This document shows, in pieces, positions 18,614 to 27,084 of a DNA stretch of 64,000 nt. The stretch comes from Chania fonticola_B. GTDB lineage: Bacteria > Pseudomonadota > Gammaproteobacteria > Enterobacterales > Enterobacteriaceae. Location of the stretch: NCBI RefSeq assembly GCF_048537545.1, contig NZ_CP183218.1; one strand, given 5' to 3'. Position 1 is the stretch's first letter. Each line of letters opens with the position of its first letter. The translations under genes and the position numbers were made by a program. The notes beneath the pieces are model-generated. The model did no database searches, had not been told where the DNA came from, and worked only from the letters and a program-made list of their open reading frames with translations.

Positions 18614-18767
18614 AAAATGCGAAAACTATTTGCGTTATTTGAGGTAAAAACCGCAAAATAGCGTAAAATCGTGGTTTGACCAGCCGGGATTTAGTTGCAT
18701 CTTTTTCAACATTTTATACACTACGAAAACCATCGCGAAAGCGAGTTTTGATAGGAAATTTAAGAGT

Positions 18768-19004
18768 ATGAGCACTATCGAAGAACGCGTTAAGAAAATC
18801 ATTGTTGAGCAACTGGGTGTTAAGCAGGAAGAAGTATTGAACAACGCTTCTTTCGTTGAAGACCTGGGCGCTGATTCTCTTGACACCGTTGAGCTGGTAA
18901 TGGCTCTGGAAGAAGAATTCGACACCGAAATTCCAGACGAAGAAGCTGAGAAAATCACTACTGTGCAAGCAGCTATTGATTTCATCAACGCTAGCCAGCA
19001 GTAA
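18768..19004 (+). CDS. acpP: Acyl carrier protein
   Basis: 78 residues, acidic, four-helix. The phosphopantetheine serine is in GADSLDTVELVMALEEEF (Ser37). Carries growing acyl chains to FabH, FabF, FabG and PlsX encoded alongside. Codons are those of a highly expressed gene and the spacing to fabG leaves room for its own strong promoter. A hairpin terminator-like element follows before fabF. Confidence 0.97.
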   Translation: MSTIEERVKKIIVEQLGVKQEEVLNNASFVEDLGADSLDTVELVMALEEEFDTEIPDEEAEKITTVQAAIDFINASQQ

Positions 19005-19015
19005 GCGAACATATC

Positions 19016-19045
19016 TAGGCGGTCACTCGACCGCCTAAGTTTTTT
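19016..19045 (+). terminator. Terminator or attenuator between acpP and fabF
   Basis: TAGGCGGTC pairs with GACCGCCTA around ACTC and is followed by TTTTTTC. It would end most acpP messages while letting some run into fabF, matching the much higher need for acpP. Confidence 0.78.
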
Positions 19046-19085
19046 CTATCCCTAGCGTCATATTTTCCCTCCTTGGAGGACAAAC

Positions 19086-20327
19086 GTGTCTAAGCGTCGA
19101 GTAGTTGTGACCGGACTGGGCATGTTGTCTCCTGTCGGCAATACTGTAGAGTCCACATGGAATGCTCTTCTTGCCGGTCAGAGTGGCATCAGCCTGATCG
19201 ACCATTTCGATACTACTGCCTATGCAACGCGCTTTGCTGGCTTGGTAAAGAATTTTAACTGTGAAGATTTCATCTCGCGCAAAGATGCGCGCAAGATGGA
19301 TGCCTTCATTCAATACGGCATCGTCGCCGGCATGCAAGCCATGCAGGATGCGGGGCTGGATATCAACGAGGCGAACGCCAATCGTATTGGTGCCGCTATC
19401 GGCTCTGGTATCGGCGGCCTGGGGTTGATTGAAGAGAACCATAGCTCACTGGTTAACGGTGGCCCACGGAAAATCAGTCCGTTTTTTGTGCCTTCGACCA
19501 TTGTGAACATGATTGCCGGTCACCTGACCATCATGTACGGCATGCGTGGCCCAAGTATTTCCATCGCTACTGCCTGTACCTCAGGTGTCCATAACATTGG
19601 CCATGCCGCACGTATCATCGCTTACAATGATGCCGATGTGATGCTGGCCGGTGGCGCAGAAAAAGCCAGTACCCCTCTGGGTGTCGGCGGCTTTGGGGCG
19701 GCTCGTGCGCTCTCAACCCGCAATGACAACCCACAGGCCGCAAGCCGCCCCTGGGATAAAGACCGTGATGGTTTTGTCCTGGGCGATGGTGCGGGGATGA
19801 TGGTGCTGGAAGAGTACGAACACGCAAAACAACGCGGTGCGAAAATTTACGCCGAAATTGTCGGGTTTGGTATGAGCAGCGATGCCTACCACATGACATC
19901 ACCACCGGAAAACGGTGCTGGTGCCGCCTTGGCGATGGAAAACGCACTGCGTGATGCAGGTGTGACAACGTCACAGATTGGTTATATCAACGCGCATGGC
20001 ACCTCGACGCCGGCCGGTGATAAGGCCGAAACCCAAGCGGTGAAATCCGTATTTGGCAGCGAAGCCAACCGGGTGATGGTCAGCTCCACCAAATCGATGA
20101 CCGGCCACCTGCTGGGGGCCGCTGGGGCGATTGAGTCGATCTTTACCGTGTTGGCTCTGCGCGATCAGGCGGTTCCACCTACCATCAATCTGGATAATCC
20201 GGATGAAGGTTGCGATCTGGACTTCGTACCACACGAAGCGCGCCAGACCAAAGATATGGAGTTCACGCTGTGTAACTCCTTCGGCTTCGGTGGCACTAAC
20301 GGTTCGCTGATTTTCCGTCGCGTATAA
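19086..20327 (+). CDS. fabF: Beta-ketoacyl-ACP synthase II
   Basis: 413 residues from a GTG start after GGAGGACAAAC. It elongates acyl-ACPs, including the temperature-dependent step from palmitoleate to cis-vaccenate. The nucleophile cysteine is in ISIATACTSGVHNIG (about 164), and the two catalytic histidines are in NAHGTSTPAGD and MTGHLLGAAGA. NSFGFGGTNGS is at the C-terminus. A terminator follows. Confidence 0.97.
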   Translation: MSKRRVVVTGLGMLSPVGNTVESTWNALLAGQSGISLIDHFDTTAYATRFAGLVKNFNCEDFISRKDARKMDAFIQYGIVAGMQAMQDAGLDINEANANRIGAAIGSGIGGLGLIEENHSSLVNGGPRKISPFFVPSTIVNMIAGHLTIMYGMRGPSISIATACTSGVHNIGHAARIIAYNDADVMLAGGAEKASTPLGVGGFGAARALSTRNDNPQAASRPWDKDRDGFVLGDGAGMMVLEEYEHAKQRGAKIYAEIVGFGMSSDAYHMTSPPENGAGAALAMENALRDAGVTTSQIGYINAHGTSTPAGDKAETQAVKSVFGSEANRVMVSSTKSMTGHLLGAAGAIESIFTVLALRDQAVPPTINLDNPDEGCDLDFVPHEARQTKDMEFTLCNSFGFGGTNGSLIFRRV

Positions 20328-20352
20328 TTATTGCCAACTTAAGTTGATAAAG

Positions 20353-20382
20353 GCCCGGTGCATTTTGACCGGGCTTTTTTTA
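20353..20382 (+). terminator. fabF terminator
   Basis: GCCCGGT pairs with ACCGGGC across an 8-base loop, followed by TTTTTTTA. Confidence 0.85.
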
Positions 20383-20448
20383 TTGCTCCAGGCCGTTTAT
20401 CGTAGTATGCGCCTGTTATGCTGTAGTGATAACACAGTGAGGAAACGC

Positions 20449-21246
20449 ATGTACTGGATCAATGGACAACAACATGACGCCCTGGCAGCCAGCGATCGCG
20501 GTTTGCAGTTTGGCGACGGCTGCTTTACCACCGCCAGAGTAGTGGATGGCAACATCGATCTTTTCCCTTGGCATCTTGAGCGCATGCAGCAGGCGGCACA
20601 GAAGTTGCTGCTGCCTGCAGTGGACTGGGCGGCATTGGAACTTGAGATGCGCCATGCGGCAGGCTCTCTGTCCCTTGGCGTGGTCAAAGCGATACTGACC
20701 AGAGGCAGCGGCGGACGAGGTTACAGCCCGCGCGGCTGCGCTGCTCCTACACGGATCGTTTCACGCAGCACCTATCCCGCTCATTACCTGTCATGGCGTG
20801 AGGAAGGGATCAGCCTGACGCTCAGCCCGGTAGCGCTAGGGCGTAATCCATTGCTGGCTGGCCTGAAACACCTTAACCGCCTGGAGCAGGTGTTGATCCG
20901 CGCACATCTTGACCAGGCCGATGCCGATGAGGCGCTGGTGCTTGACACTGCGGGTATGCTGGTGGAATGCTGTGCGGCTAATTTGTTCTGGCGTAAAGGA
21001 AAAAGCGTCTTTACGCCAAATCTGGATCAGGCCGGTGTCGCCGGTGTTATGCGCCGCCGCGTGATTGAACTTCTGGCGGGCAGCGAGTATCTACTGCATT
21101 ACGTCAGTGAACCGCTGGAGACGCTGGCCGATGCGGAGGAAGTGCTGATATGCAACGCGCTGATGCCGTTGCTGCCGGTGAATAGGGCACAATCATGGCG
21201 CTACCCTTCGCGCCAACTGTATGATTTTTTGCGACCACACTGTTAA
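20449..21246 (+). CDS. pabC: Aminodeoxychorismate lyase
   Basis: 265 residues, PLP-dependent fold-type IV. It releases pyruvate from 4-amino-4-deoxychorismate to give p-aminobenzoate for folate. The start at 20449 (GAGGAAACGC ATG, MYWINGQQ) matches E. coli PabC; the open frame reaches 35 codons upstream without a ribosome site. Motifs: SDRGLQFGDGCFTTARV, GSGGRGYSP, the PLP lysine in AGLKHLNRLEQVLIR, and ECCAANLFWRK. It leads an mltG-tmk-holB-ycfH run with tight spacing. Confidence 0.95.
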   Translation: MYWINGQQHDALAASDRGLQFGDGCFTTARVVDGNIDLFPWHLERMQQAAQKLLLPAVDWAALELEMRHAAGSLSLGVVKAILTRGSGGRGYSPRGCAAPTRIVSRSTYPAHYLSWREEGISLTLSPVALGRNPLLAGLKHLNRLEQVLIRAHLDQADADEALVLDTAGMLVECCAANLFWRKGKSVFTPNLDQAGVAGVMRRRVIELLAGSEYLLHYVSEPLETLADAEEVLICNALMPLLPVNRAQSWRYPSRQLYDFLRPHC

Positions 21247-21259
21247 TGATGGCTGATCG

Positions 21260-22285
21260 ATGAAGAGAAAAAAGCTCAAGATTGTTGTACTGCTGCTGCT
21301 CCTGGCGTTGGCTTCGCTGTATTGGGGGCATCAGCGGATTGAACGCTTTGCCGAGACTCCGCTGGCGATTGGGCAGGAAACCTACTTCAAACTGCCCGCA
21401 GGCACTGGCCGTGTGGCGCTGGAAGGGCTGCTGGTACGCGACAAGCTGATCCACAATGGCCGTTGGTTCCCGTGGTTACTGCGCCTGGAGCCGGAACTGG
21501 CCGAATTCAAGGCGGGTACCTACCGTTTAACCCCGGGGATGACGGTGCGCCAGATGCTGAAACTGTTGGCGAGCGGCAAAGAAGCCCAGTTCAGCGCGCG
21601 CTTTATCGAGGGTTTGCGTCTGAAAGATTGGCTGCAGGTGCTGCAAGAGTCCAAATACGTCAAACATACCCTGGCAGGTAAAAGCGAGGCGGAAATCGCC
21701 AAGGCACTGGGGCTGCCGGAAGTTGGCGTGCTGGAAGGCCGTTTGTATCCAGATACCTATCTCTATACGGCGGGAACCACCGATCAGGCATTGTTAAAGC
21801 GCTCGCAGCTGCGGATGTACAAGGCATTGCAGGACGTTTGGCATGCGCGAGACACCAGCTTGCCATACAAAACGCCGGAAGAGTTGCTGACGATGGCTTC
21901 GATCGTTGAGAAGGAGACGGCTGTAGCGGAGGAACGCACCAAGGTCGCTTCGGTGTTTATCAATCGCCTGCGTTTGGGCATGCGTTTGCAAACCGATCCT
22001 ACGGTGATCTACGGCATGGGCGACAGTTACACCGGGAACATCACCCGTAAGGATCTGGAGACGGCAACGCCCTATAACACCTATGTGATCAGTGGCCTGC
22101 CGCCAACGCCGATCGCCATGCCGAGCCGTGCTTCACTGGAAGCCGCTGCCAATCCGGCTAAAACCGATTATTTGTACTTTGTTGCCGACGGCAAGGGTGG
22201 CCATACGTTCACCACCAACCTGGCAAGCCATAATGCTGCGGTGCGTGTCTATCGGCAGGTACAAAAGGAAAAGAATGAAAAGTAA
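21260..22285 (+). CDS. mltG: Endolytic murein transglycosylase MltG
   Basis: 341 residues (340 in E. coli). A single N-terminal membrane helix (about 6-24) anchors it in the inner membrane with a periplasmic YceG domain that cuts nascent glycan strands and so sets their length. The catalytic glutamate lies in ASIVEKETAVAEER; GRLYPDTYLY, QTDPTVIYGMG and GLPPTPIAMPS are also conserved. Its last 11 bases overlap tmk. Confidence 0.96.
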   Translation: MKRKKLKIVVLLLLLALASLYWGHQRIERFAETPLAIGQETYFKLPAGTGRVALEGLLVRDKLIHNGRWFPWLLRLEPELAEFKAGTYRLTPGMTVRQMLKLLASGKEAQFSARFIEGLRLKDWLQVLQESKYVKHTLAGKSEAEIAKALGLPEVGVLEGRLYPDTYLYTAGTTDQALLKRSQLRMYKALQDVWHARDTSLPYKTPEELLTMASIVEKETAVAEERTKVASVFINRLRLGMRLQTDPTVIYGMGDSYTGNITRKDLETATPYNTYVISGLPPTPIAMPSRASLEAAANPAKTDYLYFVADGKGGHTFTTNLASHNAAVRVYRQVQKEKNEK

Positions 22286-22913
22286 CTTTGTAGTGATTGA
22301 AGGCTTGGAAGGTGCGGGTAAAACCACCGCGCGCAATACCGTGGTCAACGTGCTTAACGAGCAGGGTATTAATGACATTGTATTTACCCGTGAACCGGGT
22401 GGTACGCCACTGGCGGAGAAGCTGCGCGAGCTGTTTAAATGCGGCGCAGACGGCGATTTTCCGACCATCAAGGCGGAACTGCTGATGATATATGCCGCGC
22501 GGGTGCAACTGGTGGAAACCGTTATCCAACCGGCGTTGGCGCGGGGAGCCTGGGTAGTGGGCGATCGTCACGACCTTTCCGCGCAAGCCTATCAGGGCGG
22601 GGGCCGGGGAATCGATCCACACTTGATGAGTTCGCTGCGTGATACGGTATTGGGTGACTTCCGCCCCGACCTGACCCTTTATCTCGACTTGCCTCCGTCG
22701 GTGGGCCTGCAAAGGGCGCGCGCGCGCGGAGAGTTAGACCGTATTGAGCAAGAAGCGCTGCCGTTCTTTGAACGTACCCGCGCGCGCTATCTTGAACTGG
22801 CGGCGCAGGATGCGAGCATCGTTACCATAGATGCGGCACAAACGCTGGAACAGGTCACCGCCGATATTCGCCAGGTGGTTGTACAGTGGCTGCAACAGCA
22901 GGAAGGGGCGTAA
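22275..22913 (+). CDS. tmk: Thymidylate kinase
   Basis: 212 residues starting MKSNFVVIEGLEGAGKTT (ATG at 22275 with AAAGGAAAAGA before it). Phosphorylates dTMP to dTDP. P-loop GLEGAGKTT, FTREPGGTPL (DR[Y/H]-type region: GDRHDLSAQAYQGGGR) and the lid RARARGELDRIE with the arginine-rich enteric lid. Stop and the holB start overlap (TAATG). Confidence 0.96.
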   Translation: MKSNFVVIEGLEGAGKTTARNTVVNVLNEQGINDIVFTREPGGTPLAEKLRELFKCGADGDFPTIKAELLMIYAARVQLVETVIQPALARGAWVVGDRHDLSAQAYQGGGRGIDPHLMSSLRDTVLGDFRPDLTLYLDLPPSVGLQRARARGELDRIEQEALPFFERTRARYLELAAQDASIVTIDAAQTLEQVTADIRQVVVQWLQQQEGA

Positions 22914-23920
22914 TGAACTGGTACCCGTGGCTTAACGCTCCCTATCGTCATTTGGTGGGGCAGTATGCGGCTGGGCGTGGCCATCACGCATTACTGCTGC
23001 ATGCGGCGGTGGGCAACGGCGATGCTGAGCTACTCTATGCCCTTAGCCGTTGGCTGATCTGCCAAAAGCGCAATGGTGAAAAGAGCTGCGGTGAGTGTCA
23101 CAGCTGCCGGTTGATGCTGGCAGGCAACCACCCGGACTACCACGTATTGGCCCCGGAAAAGGGCAAGAGTAGCTTGGGTATTGAACCTATCCGCCAGGTG
23201 ATTGAGGTCCTCTATTCCCATGCCCAGCAGGGGGGAGCCAAGGTGGTGTGGCTATCGCAGGCAGAACTGTTGACCGAGGCCGCCGCCAACGCCTTGCTGA
23301 AAACCCTGGAAGAACCTCCGGCCAATACCTACTTCCTGCTAGGTTGCCGTGAGCCCTCACGCCTGCTGGCGACACTGCGTAGCCGCTGTTTCTACTGGCA
23401 TCTGGCCAGCCCGGATGAACAGCTGAGTCTGCAATGGCTTAACCGCCAGGGCGCGGGCAATTCGGTCGATCGCCTGACCGCATTACGCTTGCATGACGGT
23501 GCTCCACTCGCAGCCGAACAGTTGCTGCAACCGAATCGCTGGCAACAGCGGGCCGCACTGTGCAACGCCTTAAACACCGCTCTGCCGCAGTGCGATATGT
23601 TGGCCCTGTTGCCGGCACTGAACCATGACGACGTGGCGGACCGGCTACACTGGCTATGCGCGTTGCTGATGGACGCGATGAAATACCAGCAGGGTGCCGC
23701 GAGCTATGCTCTGAACCAGGATCAATTGCCACTGGTCCAGCAATTGGCCAGCCGTTTGAGCAGCGTTTCGCTCCAGCAAATCATGCAGCAGTGGCTTAAC
23801 TGCCGCCATCAGTTACTCAGCGTGGTCGGCGTTAATCGCGAGCTGTTGCTGACAGAACAGTTACTCGGTTGGGAGCAGATGCTCGGCGCTACCGGCTACT
23901 CACCCCCTCATTCGTTGTAA
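22913..23920 (+). CDS. holB: DNA polymerase III subunit delta'
   Basis: 335 residues (334 in E. coli). Part of the sliding-clamp loader. AAA+-like fold with a four-cysteine zinc module (CQKRNGEKSCGECHSC), a GNHPDYH stretch, EAAANALLKTLEEPPANTYF and an arginine-finger-like SRC motif (LRSRCFYW). The nucleotide site itself is degenerate, as in all delta' subunits. It starts inside the tmk stop codon. Confidence 0.95.
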   Translation: MNWYPWLNAPYRHLVGQYAAGRGHHALLLHAAVGNGDAELLYALSRWLICQKRNGEKSCGECHSCRLMLAGNHPDYHVLAPEKGKSSLGIEPIRQVIEVLYSHAQQGGAKVVWLSQAELLTEAAANALLKTLEEPPANTYFLLGCREPSRLLATLRSRCFYWHLASPDEQLSLQWLNRQGAGNSVDRLTALRLHDGAPLAAEQLLQPNRWQQRAALCNALNTALPQCDMLALLPALNHDDVADRLHWLCALLMDAMKYQQGAASYALNQDQLPLVQQLASRLSSVSLQQIMQQWLNCRHQLLSVVGVNRELLLTEQLLGWEQMLGATGYSPPHSL

Positions 23921-23934
23921 AAGAGTTAATTATC

Positions 23935-24711
23935 ATGTTATTAGTAGATTCTCACTGCCACCTCGACAGCCTGGACTTCGCCACCTTGCACCACAGCGTG
24001 GACGATGCTCTGGTCAAAGCCAAAGCGCAGGATGTGGGCTTTGTACTGGCGGTTGCCACCACGCTGCCGGGTTACCAGGCGATGACCCAACTGATCGGTC
24101 AACGTAACGATGTCGCCTTCTCCTGCGGCGTTCATCCGTTGAATCTGGAGGGGGGCTACGATTATGCCGAACTGCGCAGTCTGGCTGCGGCAGAGCAGGT
24201 GGTTGCCCTGGGGGAAACCGGGCTGGATTACTTCTATCAGCAAGACAATATCCCGTTACAGCAAGAGTCGTTCCGCCAACATATTCGTATTGGCCGGGAT
24301 CTCAACAAACCAGTGATTGTGCATACGCGTGACGCGCGTGACGATACCTTGGCCATTCTGCGTGAAGAGAACGCACAGGATTGCGGCGGTGTGCTGCATT
24401 GCTTCACCGAAGATTTGCCAACGGCGAAAGCCTTGCTCGATCTGGGCTTCTATATCTCGTTTTCCGGCATTGTCACTTTCCGTAACGCCGAGCCGCTGCG
24501 CGAGGTGGCCCGCTATGTGCCATTAGATCGTATGCTGGTGGAAACCGACTCGCCATACCTGGCGCCGGTGCCTCATCGCGGCAAAGAAAACCAACCCGCC
24601 TATGTGCGTGACGTCGCAGAATACCTGGCCGTATTGAAGGGCGTCAGTCTGGAAAACCTGGCGCAAGCGACCACCGCCAACTTTTCACGTTTGTTTCACA
24701 TCGAACTCTGA
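23935..24711 (+). CDS. ycfH: TatD-family metal-dependent hydrolase YcfH
   Basis: 258 residues, start at 23935 (MLLVDSHCHLD). TIM-barrel hydrolase with metal ligands in DSHCHLD, the glutamate of ALGETGLDYF, VHTRDA, LHCFTE and ETDSPYLAPVPHRGK, the TatD signature. The family has D-aminoacyl-tRNA deacylase or DNase activity in other members; the substrate of YcfH is unsettled. Last gene of the pabC-ycfH run; ptsG has its own promoter. Confidence 0.93.
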   Translation: MLLVDSHCHLDSLDFATLHHSVDDALVKAKAQDVGFVLAVATTLPGYQAMTQLIGQRNDVAFSCGVHPLNLEGGYDYAELRSLAAAEQVVALGETGLDYFYQQDNIPLQQESFRQHIRIGRDLNKPVIVHTRDARDDTLAILREENAQDCGGVLHCFTEDLPTAKALLDLGFYISFSGIVTFRNAEPLREVARYVPLDRMLVETDSPYLAPVPHRGKENQPAYVRDVAEYLAVLKGVSLENLAQATTANFSRLFHIEL

Positions 24712-24918
24712 ACCTTCGTCTAGGCTTAGCAAACCGCTGGCGATAATCTAATTCTTTTTAAGCTCGTAATTAATCCTCGAAACGGGTAATGTTCCCACCC
24801 GTTTCAGGGGATCGGTCGGGCAAATTTTCATCTTTCTTCACAAAAAGTAGACGATTTTTGAAAAATGGCCGGTCAGATTCATCGAAACGTGACTGCCATC
24901 AAACATTGTTCAGGGTAT

Positions 24919-24943
24919 TTATTTTACTCTGCGTAAAAATTAA
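24919..24943 (+). promoter_or_regulatory. Mlc-type operator of ptsG
   Basis: The site begins TTATTTTACTCTGCGTAAAA and ends in ATTAA, nearly the same as the E. coli ptsG Mlc operator (remembered as beginning TTATTTTACTCTG). Mlc represses ptsG until glucose transport pulls it to the membrane. Further upstream (24,712-24,918) is AT-rich; a CRP site is expected there but I cannot place it. A GC hairpin (ACCCTGAAAATGCAGGGTTTTT, about 24,958-24,978) lies in the leader. Confidence 0.6.
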
Positions 24944-25029
24944 AGGGGTGCTCAGACACCCTGAAAATGCAGGGTTTTTCTCTCCCCCCTCTGCAACGCG
25001 AAAATTCGCGAGAAGTAGCAAAGCACTAT

Positions 25030-25049
25030 TACTCAGGAGCACACTCAAC
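25030..25049 (+). promoter_or_regulatory. SgrS small-RNA pairing site over the ptsG ribosome site
   Basis: TACTCAGGAGCACACTCAAC just before the start is almost identical to the E. coli ptsG stretch paired by SgrS, which blocks translation and triggers RNase E decay under sugar-phosphate stress. The rne gene lies in this same window. sgrS itself is not seen here. Confidence 0.65.
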
Positions 25050-25050
25050 T

Positions 25051-26484
25051 ATGTTCAAGAACGCATTTGCCAACCTGCAAAAAGTAGGTAAATCGCTGAT
25101 GCTGCCGGTTTCCGTATTGCCTATCGCAGGTATCCTGCTGGGCGTCGGTTCCGCCAACTTTAGCTGGCTACCGCTGGTAGTCTCTCACGTGATGGCGGAA
25201 GCCGGCGGTTCCGTATTCGCCAATATGCCGTTGATCTTCGCTATCGGTGTTGCCCTGGGCTTCACTAACAACGACGGCGTTTCTGCATTGGCCGCGGTAG
25301 TGGCTTACGGCATCATGGTGAAAACCATGGCCGTGGTTGCGCCGCTGGTGCTGCATTTGCCAGCCGAAGAGATTGCGGCCAAACACCTGGCGGATACCGG
25401 TGTGCTCGGGGGGATTATCTCCGGTGCCATTGCTGCCTACATGTTTAACCGCTTCTTCCGCATTCAGTTGCCAGAATACCTGGGCTTCTTTGCCGGTAAG
25501 CGTTTTGTGCCGATCATCTCTGGTCTGGCCGCTATCATTCTGGGTGTGATCCTCTCCTTCATCTGGCCACCAATCGGTACGGCTATTCAGACCTTCTCCG
25601 AATGGGCGGCTTATCAGAACCCTGTGGTGGCATTCGGTATCTACGGTTTTGTTGAGCGTGCGCTGGTACCCTTTGGCCTGCACCACATCTGGAACGTTCC
25701 GTTCCAAATGCAGATTGGTGAATATACCAATGCGGCCGGTCAAGTGTTCCACGGCGACATTCCACGTTACATGGCGGGTGACCCAACTGCGGGTATGCTG
25801 TCTGGTGGCTTCCTGTTCAAAATGTATGGTCTGCCTGCTGCTGCGATTGCCATCTGGCACTCAGCCAAGCCGGAAAACCGTGCCAAAGTCGGCGGTATAA
25901 TGATCTCCGCTGCGCTGACCTCGTTCCTGACCGGTATTACCGAGCCGATCGAGTTCTCCTTCATGTTCGTTGCGCCGATCCTGTACGTAATCCATGCGAT
26001 CCTGGCCGGTCTGGCGTTCCCAATCTGTATTCTGTTGGGTATGCGTGACGGTACCAGCTTCTCACACGGCCTGATCGACTTCATCGTACTGAGCGGCAAC
26101 AGCAGCAAAATCTGGCTGTTCCCAATCGTTGGTGTCATCTACGGTCTGGTGTACTACACCATCTTCCGCGTGCTGATTGCCAAACTGGATCTGAAAACCC
26201 CTGGCCGTGAAGACAATGCTTCCGAGCAGGTGGCTCAGGGCGGTTCTGAAATGTCTGCTGCGCTGGTTCAGGCATTCGGCGGTAAAGAAAACATCACCAA
26301 CCTGGATGCCTGTATTACCCGTCTGCGCGTTAGCGTGGCCGACGTATCCAAGGTCGACCAGGCTGGTCTGAAGAAACTGGGTGCTGCCGGTGTAGTTGTG
26401 GCTGGCTCAGGTGTTCAGGCGATCTTTGGTACCAAATCCGACAACCTGAAAACCGATATGGATGAATACATCCGTAACAACTGA
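25051..26484 (+). CDS. ptsG: Glucose PTS permease EIICB
   Basis: 477 residues, the E. coli length. Membrane IIC domain (about 1-390, ten predicted helices; the GITEPIEFSFMF signature around 290-300) followed by a linker and the cytoplasmic IIB domain. The phosphorylated cysteine is in NLDACITRLRVSV (about 421). Takes up and phosphorylates glucose with EIIA-Glc. The start at 25051 was preferred over an in-frame ATG 84 bases upstream because CAGGAGCAC lies just before it. Confidence 0.97.
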   Translation: MFKNAFANLQKVGKSLMLPVSVLPIAGILLGVGSANFSWLPLVVSHVMAEAGGSVFANMPLIFAIGVALGFTNNDGVSALAAVVAYGIMVKTMAVVAPLVLHLPAEEIAAKHLADTGVLGGIISGAIAAYMFNRFFRIQLPEYLGFFAGKRFVPIISGLAAIILGVILSFIWPPIGTAIQTFSEWAAYQNPVVAFGIYGFVERALVPFGLHHIWNVPFQMQIGEYTNAAGQVFHGDIPRYMAGDPTAGMLSGGFLFKMYGLPAAAIAIWHSAKPENRAKVGGIMISAALTSFLTGITEPIEFSFMFVAPILYVIHAILAGLAFPICILLGMRDGTSFSHGLIDFIVLSGNSSKIWLFPIVGVIYGLVYYTIFRVLIAKLDLKTPGREDNASEQVAQGGSEMSAALVQAFGGKENITNLDACITRLRVSVADVSKVDQAGLKKLGAAGVVVAGSGVQAIFGTKSDNLKTDMDEYIRNN

Positions 26485-26504
26485 TTCAGGTAGGGGAGTT
26501 AATG

Positions 26505-26529
26505 GGGAGGCTTAGGCCTCCCTTTTTTT
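26505..26529 (+). terminator. ptsG terminator
   Basis: GGGAGGC pairs with GCCTCCC around a short loop, followed by TTTTTTT. Confidence 0.87.
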
Positions 26530-26617
26530 ATGGGTTGATTAACAACATGGGGAGGGGCGCTCATGGATCTCAGCTCAAACAACCAACAGGCGGGGCAAGC
26601 CCCGCCGTTGGGTTGCC

Positions 26618-26770
26618 TTACCTTACGGATTCGTAAGCCATCATGGCCGCAACCTCCGTTTCTCCGCTACGAATGCGGATCTCACAGAGTCTTTTCCTGG
26701 TCATCCAGGTAAACACCAGTACGGTGATACAGAGAATAACCAGGGCCATTACTACTAATTTTTGCGGCAT
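26618..26770 (-). CDS. hok: Hok/Gef-family type I toxin
   Basis: 50 residues, below the usual ORF cut-off: MPQKLVVMALVILCITVLVF, then a membrane-exit TWMTRKRLCEIRIRSGETE and a tail ending MAYESVR. This matches HokD (RelF) of E. coli: one membrane helix, the conserved Arg-Lys-x-Leu-Cys-Glu turn, the x-Thr-Glu-Val strand and the AYE end. Hok proteins depolarise the inner membrane. The start has GGAGG 8 bases upstream. The gene is fully open and shows no decay. Downstream on its strand is a strong stem (GGCGGGGC/GCCCCGCC, 26,589-26,606). Confidence 0.88.
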   Translation of the reverse strand: MPQKLVVMALVILCITVLVFTWMTRKRLCEIRIRSGETEVAAMMAYESVR

Positions 26771-26831
26771 GATAGCCTCCTTGTCCTTGCCTTTCGGTGG
26801 GTATGAGGCTACCTTTATGGTGTTTGGGCAT
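26682..26831 (-). CDS. mok: Mok, the translation-coupling ORF of hok
   Basis: 49 codons, in another frame and overlapping hok. It starts at the ATG 61 bases upstream of hok (MPKHHKGSLIPTERQ) and ends inside hok. Upstream are AAGCCCCG and CGAGGC, the order and spacing found in plasmid R1 and chromosomal hok messages. Ribosomes reading mok let hok be translated; the antisense RNA blocks mok. Confidence 0.7.
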   Translation of the reverse strand: MPKHHKGSLIPTERQGQGGYHAAKISSNGPGYSLYHRTGVYLDDQEKTL

Positions 26832-26872
26832 AAGAGTGGCCTCGGGTTGATTTATATCGATTCGGGGCTTTT
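26800..26872 (+). ncRNA. sok: Candidate Sok antisense RNA
   Basis: Opposite the mok leader. Its 3' end is a clear terminator on the plus strand: GCCTCG at 26,839 pairs with CGGGGC at 26,863-26,868 (one G-T pair), then TTTT. That is the Sok geometry: an antisense RNA covering the mok start. The 5' end at about 26,800 is a guess; a promoter with TTGTCC or TTGCCT lies just before. Confidence 0.55.
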
Positions 26873-27084
26873 CTCTTTCTATCCCTTGCTCATGCTCAGG
26901 ACAAAAAGATCCAGAGCACCCACGCGAATTTTACCCCTAATCCCGCCGGGTAATAAATCAGCGCTTTGTTACATAGAACAAGTAAGCTGAACGGGCTCAG
27001 TGTACACCCTGCTTAATTTGTTGGTTTTTTCCCTGTTTATTGCGATGCTGATGGCTGTCCATCGATGCTGCAAGAGAGGGAAAA

